From the NCBI RefSeq assembly GCF_018614415.1, contig NZ_JAGGOO010000011.1, forward strand, positions 38,736-102,735: a stretch of DNA of 64,000 bases, given 5' to 3'. The DNA comes from Streptomyces sp. ISL-12 (GTDB lineage: Bacteria; Actinomycetota; Actinomycetes; Streptomycetales; Streptomycetaceae). Position 1 is the first letter of the stretch; each line of letters opens with the position of its first letter. Under the pieces are notes generated by a model. That model was given only the letters and a program-made list of their open reading frames with translations, did no database searches and had not been told where the DNA came from. Below are positions 61,618-64,000 of the stretch, in pieces. The translations under genes were made by a program, and so were the position numbers.

Positions 61618-61724
61618 AACAAGGGGCGCAAAACTGACGCACCCGGCGGCCCACCTGCCCTCCCCGGCAGGGGGCCGCACAAACCCGCGTGCCGGACAGC
61701 GGGCGACACCCCTACACCAGACGG

Positions 61725-63620
61725 GTGACCGCACACCCCACACCCGCCGCAGCCGGTCCCGCACCGATCATGCGGTACGCCGAAGACCAGCGCGAAGAGG
61801 CCCTCGGCCTGGCCGCCACCGCACGCCGCCTGCCCTCCGTCCTGGCCCGCACCATGCGCCTGGCCTGGCACGCCGACCGCCGGGCCCTGACCGGCATGCT
61901 CGCCGCGCAGGCGGCAGCCGCCGTCCTGGCTGCGCTCGCCCTCACCGCCACCACCGCCCTGATCACACACGTCCTGGACGCGGCCGCCGCCTACGGCCGC
62001 GGTGAACCCACCGGCCCCGCCCTGCGCGGCGCCCTCGCGCCGGCCGCCCGGGTGGCCGCCGCGCTCGCCGGGGCCGCGCTCGCCAACACCGCCGCCCGCG
62101 CCGCCGCCGCCCGCCTCAGCCCCCGCGTCTTCCGCGAAGCCGACCTGCGCGTCCTCAACGCCGCAGCCGACGTGGAACTGATCGCCTACGAACACCCCGG
62201 ATTCGAGGACCGGCTCGACGCCGCAGGCAAGGGCGCCGAGTCCGCCCGCGACCTCGTCCTCGACGTCCAGAGCTCCATCTCCGTCCTGGCACAACTCGTC
62301 GCCGTCGCCGCCGTCATCGCCACCCTCGACCCCCTCCTCATGACCCTGCTGGTGCTGACGGCCGCACCCCGCGCGTATGCCTCGCTGCGCGCCGCGCGCC
62401 TGGAACACGCGGCAGCCACCGCCGCCCGCTCCGACTCACGCCTGCGCCAGACGCTGCGCGGCTACAGCACCACCCGCAACACCGCAGCCGAAATCCGCGC
62501 CGCCGGCATGGGCGGCTTCCTGTCCCTCCGCTACCGGCAGGTCTCCGACCGGCTGGAAGCCGAAGCACTCACGGCAGCAGTGCGCGGCCTACGCGTCCAG
62601 CTCGCCGGCGACGCCATCTCCGCGCTCGCCCTCGCCGGCACCTTCGCCGCCCTGGCCGCGCTCGTCACCGCCGGACGCCTGGAAGCGGCCGGGGCCGGTA
62701 CCGCGCTGTTTGCGCTGCGCACCGCGACCGCATCACTGACCACGCTGACCTGCTCCGCCGCGCGCGTCTTCCGTACCGGCCTGTTCCTGGACGACTGGGC
62801 CGCCTTCCTGGACGAAGCGGCCCGGCACCGCACTCACCGCGGCACCCGCCCCCTGCCGCACGACGCACCCCAGATCATCAGCGCCCGCAGCCTGACCTTC
62901 TCCTACCCCGGCAGCAACCACCCGGCCGTCGACAGCGTCGACCTGGACCTGAAGAAGGGAGAAACCGTCGCGCTCGTCGGAGAGAACGGCTCGGGCAAAA
63001 CCACCCTCGTCCACCTGCTCACCGGCCTGTACCTGCCCGACGCCGGCGAAGTGACCTGGGACGGCATCAACATCGCCGACGCCGCGCCCGCCGACGTGTG
63101 GCAGCGCATCGCCATGACCCCGCAGGAGTACACCCGCTGGCCGCTCACCGCCCGCGAGAACATCACCCTCGGCACCCCCAGCGAACGCGGCGACGCCGCC
63201 GTCTTCGACGCCGCCCGCGCCAGCGGAGCCGACACCGTTCTCGGCACCCTCCCCAACGGCCTGGACACCTCCCTCGCCCGCTCCTGGTGGGGCGGACACG
63301 ACCTCTCTGGCGGGCAGTGGCAGCGCATCGCGCTCGCCCGCTCCTTCCACGCCGACGCCGCCGTGCACATCCTGGACGAGCCCACCGCCGCCCTCGACGC
63401 CCGCGCCGAGCGCCAGGTCTTCGACCAGTTCCGCGAACTCGCGGCCGGGCGAACCGCTCTGGTCATCACGCACCGGCTCGCCAACGCCCGCGTCGCCGAC
63501 CGCATCGTCGTCATGGCCAGCGGGCGGATCGCCGAATCCGGCAGCTACCGGGAACTGCTGGCCAAGCCCGGTGGACTGTTCGCCGAACTCCACCGACTCC
63601 AGGACGGCGCGGATCGCTGA
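61725..63620 (+). CDS. Lasso peptide ABC exporter (D)
   Basis: A 631-residue half-transporter. The membrane domain carries six helices (LAAQAAAAVLAALALTATTA, LAQLVAVAAVIATLDPLLMT and others), then an ATPase: Walker A LVGENGSGKTTLVHLL, Q loop AMTPQEYTRW, signature LSGGQWQRIALARS, Walker B AAVHILDEPTAALD and H loop VITHRLANARV. It would export and give immunity to the lasso peptide. The start is uncertain: GTG 61725, GTG 61689 or ATG 61770. Confidence 0.9.
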   Translation: MTAHPTPAAAGPAPIMRYAEDQREEALGLAATARRLPSVLARTMRLAWHADRRALTGMLAAQAAAAVLAALALTATTALITHVLDAAAAYGRGEPTGPALRGALAPAARVAAALAGAALANTAARAAAARLSPRVFREADLRVLNAAADVELIAYEHPGFEDRLDAAGKGAESARDLVLDVQSSISVLAQLVAVAAVIATLDPLLMTLLVLTAAPRAYASLRAARLEHAAATAARSDSRLRQTLRGYSTTRNTAAEIRAAGMGGFLSLRYRQVSDRLEAEALTAAVRGLRVQLAGDAISALALAGTFAALAALVTAGRLEAAGAGTALFALRTATASLTTLTCSAARVFRTGLFLDDWAAFLDEAARHRTHRGTRPLPHDAPQIISARSLTFSYPGSNHPAVDSVDLDLKKGETVALVGENGSGKTTLVHLLTGLYLPDAGEVTWDGINIADAAPADVWQRIAMTPQEYTRWPLTARENITLGTPSERGDAAVFDAARASGADTVLGTLPNGLDTSLARSWWGGHDLSGGQWQRIALARSFHADAAVHILDEPTAALDARAERQVFDQFRELAAGRTALVITHRLANARVADRIVVMASGRIAESGSYRELLAKPGGLFAELHRLQDGADR

Positions 63621-63749
63621 CATGCAGTCGGCTCTCACGAGGACCCGGCCGCCGGGCCCAGGGGACGGACTGGCGCGCCCTCCGCCGGGACCGTACCGCG
63701 CACGACGTCGCGCATGTTCTGCTGAGGCCCCACAACGTACTCTCGCTAC

Positions 63750-64000
63750 TCTCACGGACGCTGGCACCACGTGCTGGGCCGACAAGGGATACCGAGGCGC
63801 CTGAGGCACGGTCCGCGTCCCGTACTGGGGACGCTGGGAGACACTCTCCCGAGGTCAGAAGGCCGTCAACCGGCCTCACGCCAAGATCCGGGCCCTGGCC
63901 GAGCAAGCCGTCGCCACCCTCAAGGCCTGGCGACTCCTCCGCAAGCTGCGGTGCTCGACCACTCGCGTCACAAGCCTCGTCCGAGCCGTCGTGACCCTGC
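63750..64000 (+). pseudogene. Transposase remnant with internal stop (cut by window edge)
   Basis: The frame reads TLTDAGTTCWADKGYRGA, then TGA (63802-63804), then GTVRVPYWGRWETLSRGQKA, VNRPHAKIRALAEQAVATLK and AWRLLRKLRCSTTRVTSLVR. This is the C-terminal part of a DDE_4-type Streptomyces transposase, interrupted by a stop and running off the window. No start is seen, so it is a pseudogene. Confidence 0.7.

Overview
The window is high-GC actinobacterial DNA, almost certainly Streptomyces: third-position GC bias, GTG/TTG starts, a NusG with a long acidic N-terminal extension, two LppX-like lipoproteins inside the ribosomal-protein block, and paired MaoC dehydratases beside rpmG. The left third is a conserved chromosomal core. 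It runs rpoB (5' part only), rplL, rplJ with an L10 leader, two lipoproteins, rplA, rplK, nusG, secE and tRNA-Trp, mostly on the minus strand. An aminotransferase, adenosine deaminase, murB, an MFS exporter with its TetR repressor, the MaoC pair, rpmG, tRNA-Met, tRNA-Thr, a probable amidohydrolase pseudoenzyme, tRNA-Tyr and yajQ follow.

The core stops at the yajQ stop codon (20196), where an IS630-family element sits in a TA target. From there to the window end the DNA is accessory. It opens with remnants of a Tn7/Tn5053-like transposon (tnsB 3' end, tniB 5' end), a LuxR response regulator with two adjacent sensor-kinase-like genes, an L,D-transpeptidase-like gene and an IS5-family element.

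From about 27.4 to 48 kb lies what reads as an entire plasmid maintenance region: a replication-relaxation protein, a MobF-type relaxase without helicase, parA/parB with two long perfect palindromes, a P4-type primase/helicase, a prim-pol primase, an iteron-like array with an AT-rich stretch (candidate origin), and tpg and tap, the terminal-protein and telomere-associated genes of linear Streptomyces replicons. Their presence next to rpoB suggests a linear plasmid integrated in the chromosome. A tandem double zeta toxin, a large STAND-type NTPase, a VapBC-like pair and several broken transposases follow.

The right end (57.0-63.6 kb) carries a lasso peptide gene cluster: an HTH/TPR-type regulator, two small precursor genes (the first of only 38 codons), an asparagine-synthetase-like cyclase, a single fused leader-binding plus transglutaminase-like protease (B1-B2), and an ABC exporter. 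The two precursor leaders share an LPVL...D.D.VTLG block with Thr at -2. Their cores both start with Gly and have an acidic residue at position 9, predicting 9-residue macrolactam rings. A transposase remnant closes the window. This cluster and the embedded linear-plasmid replicon are the most interesting content.
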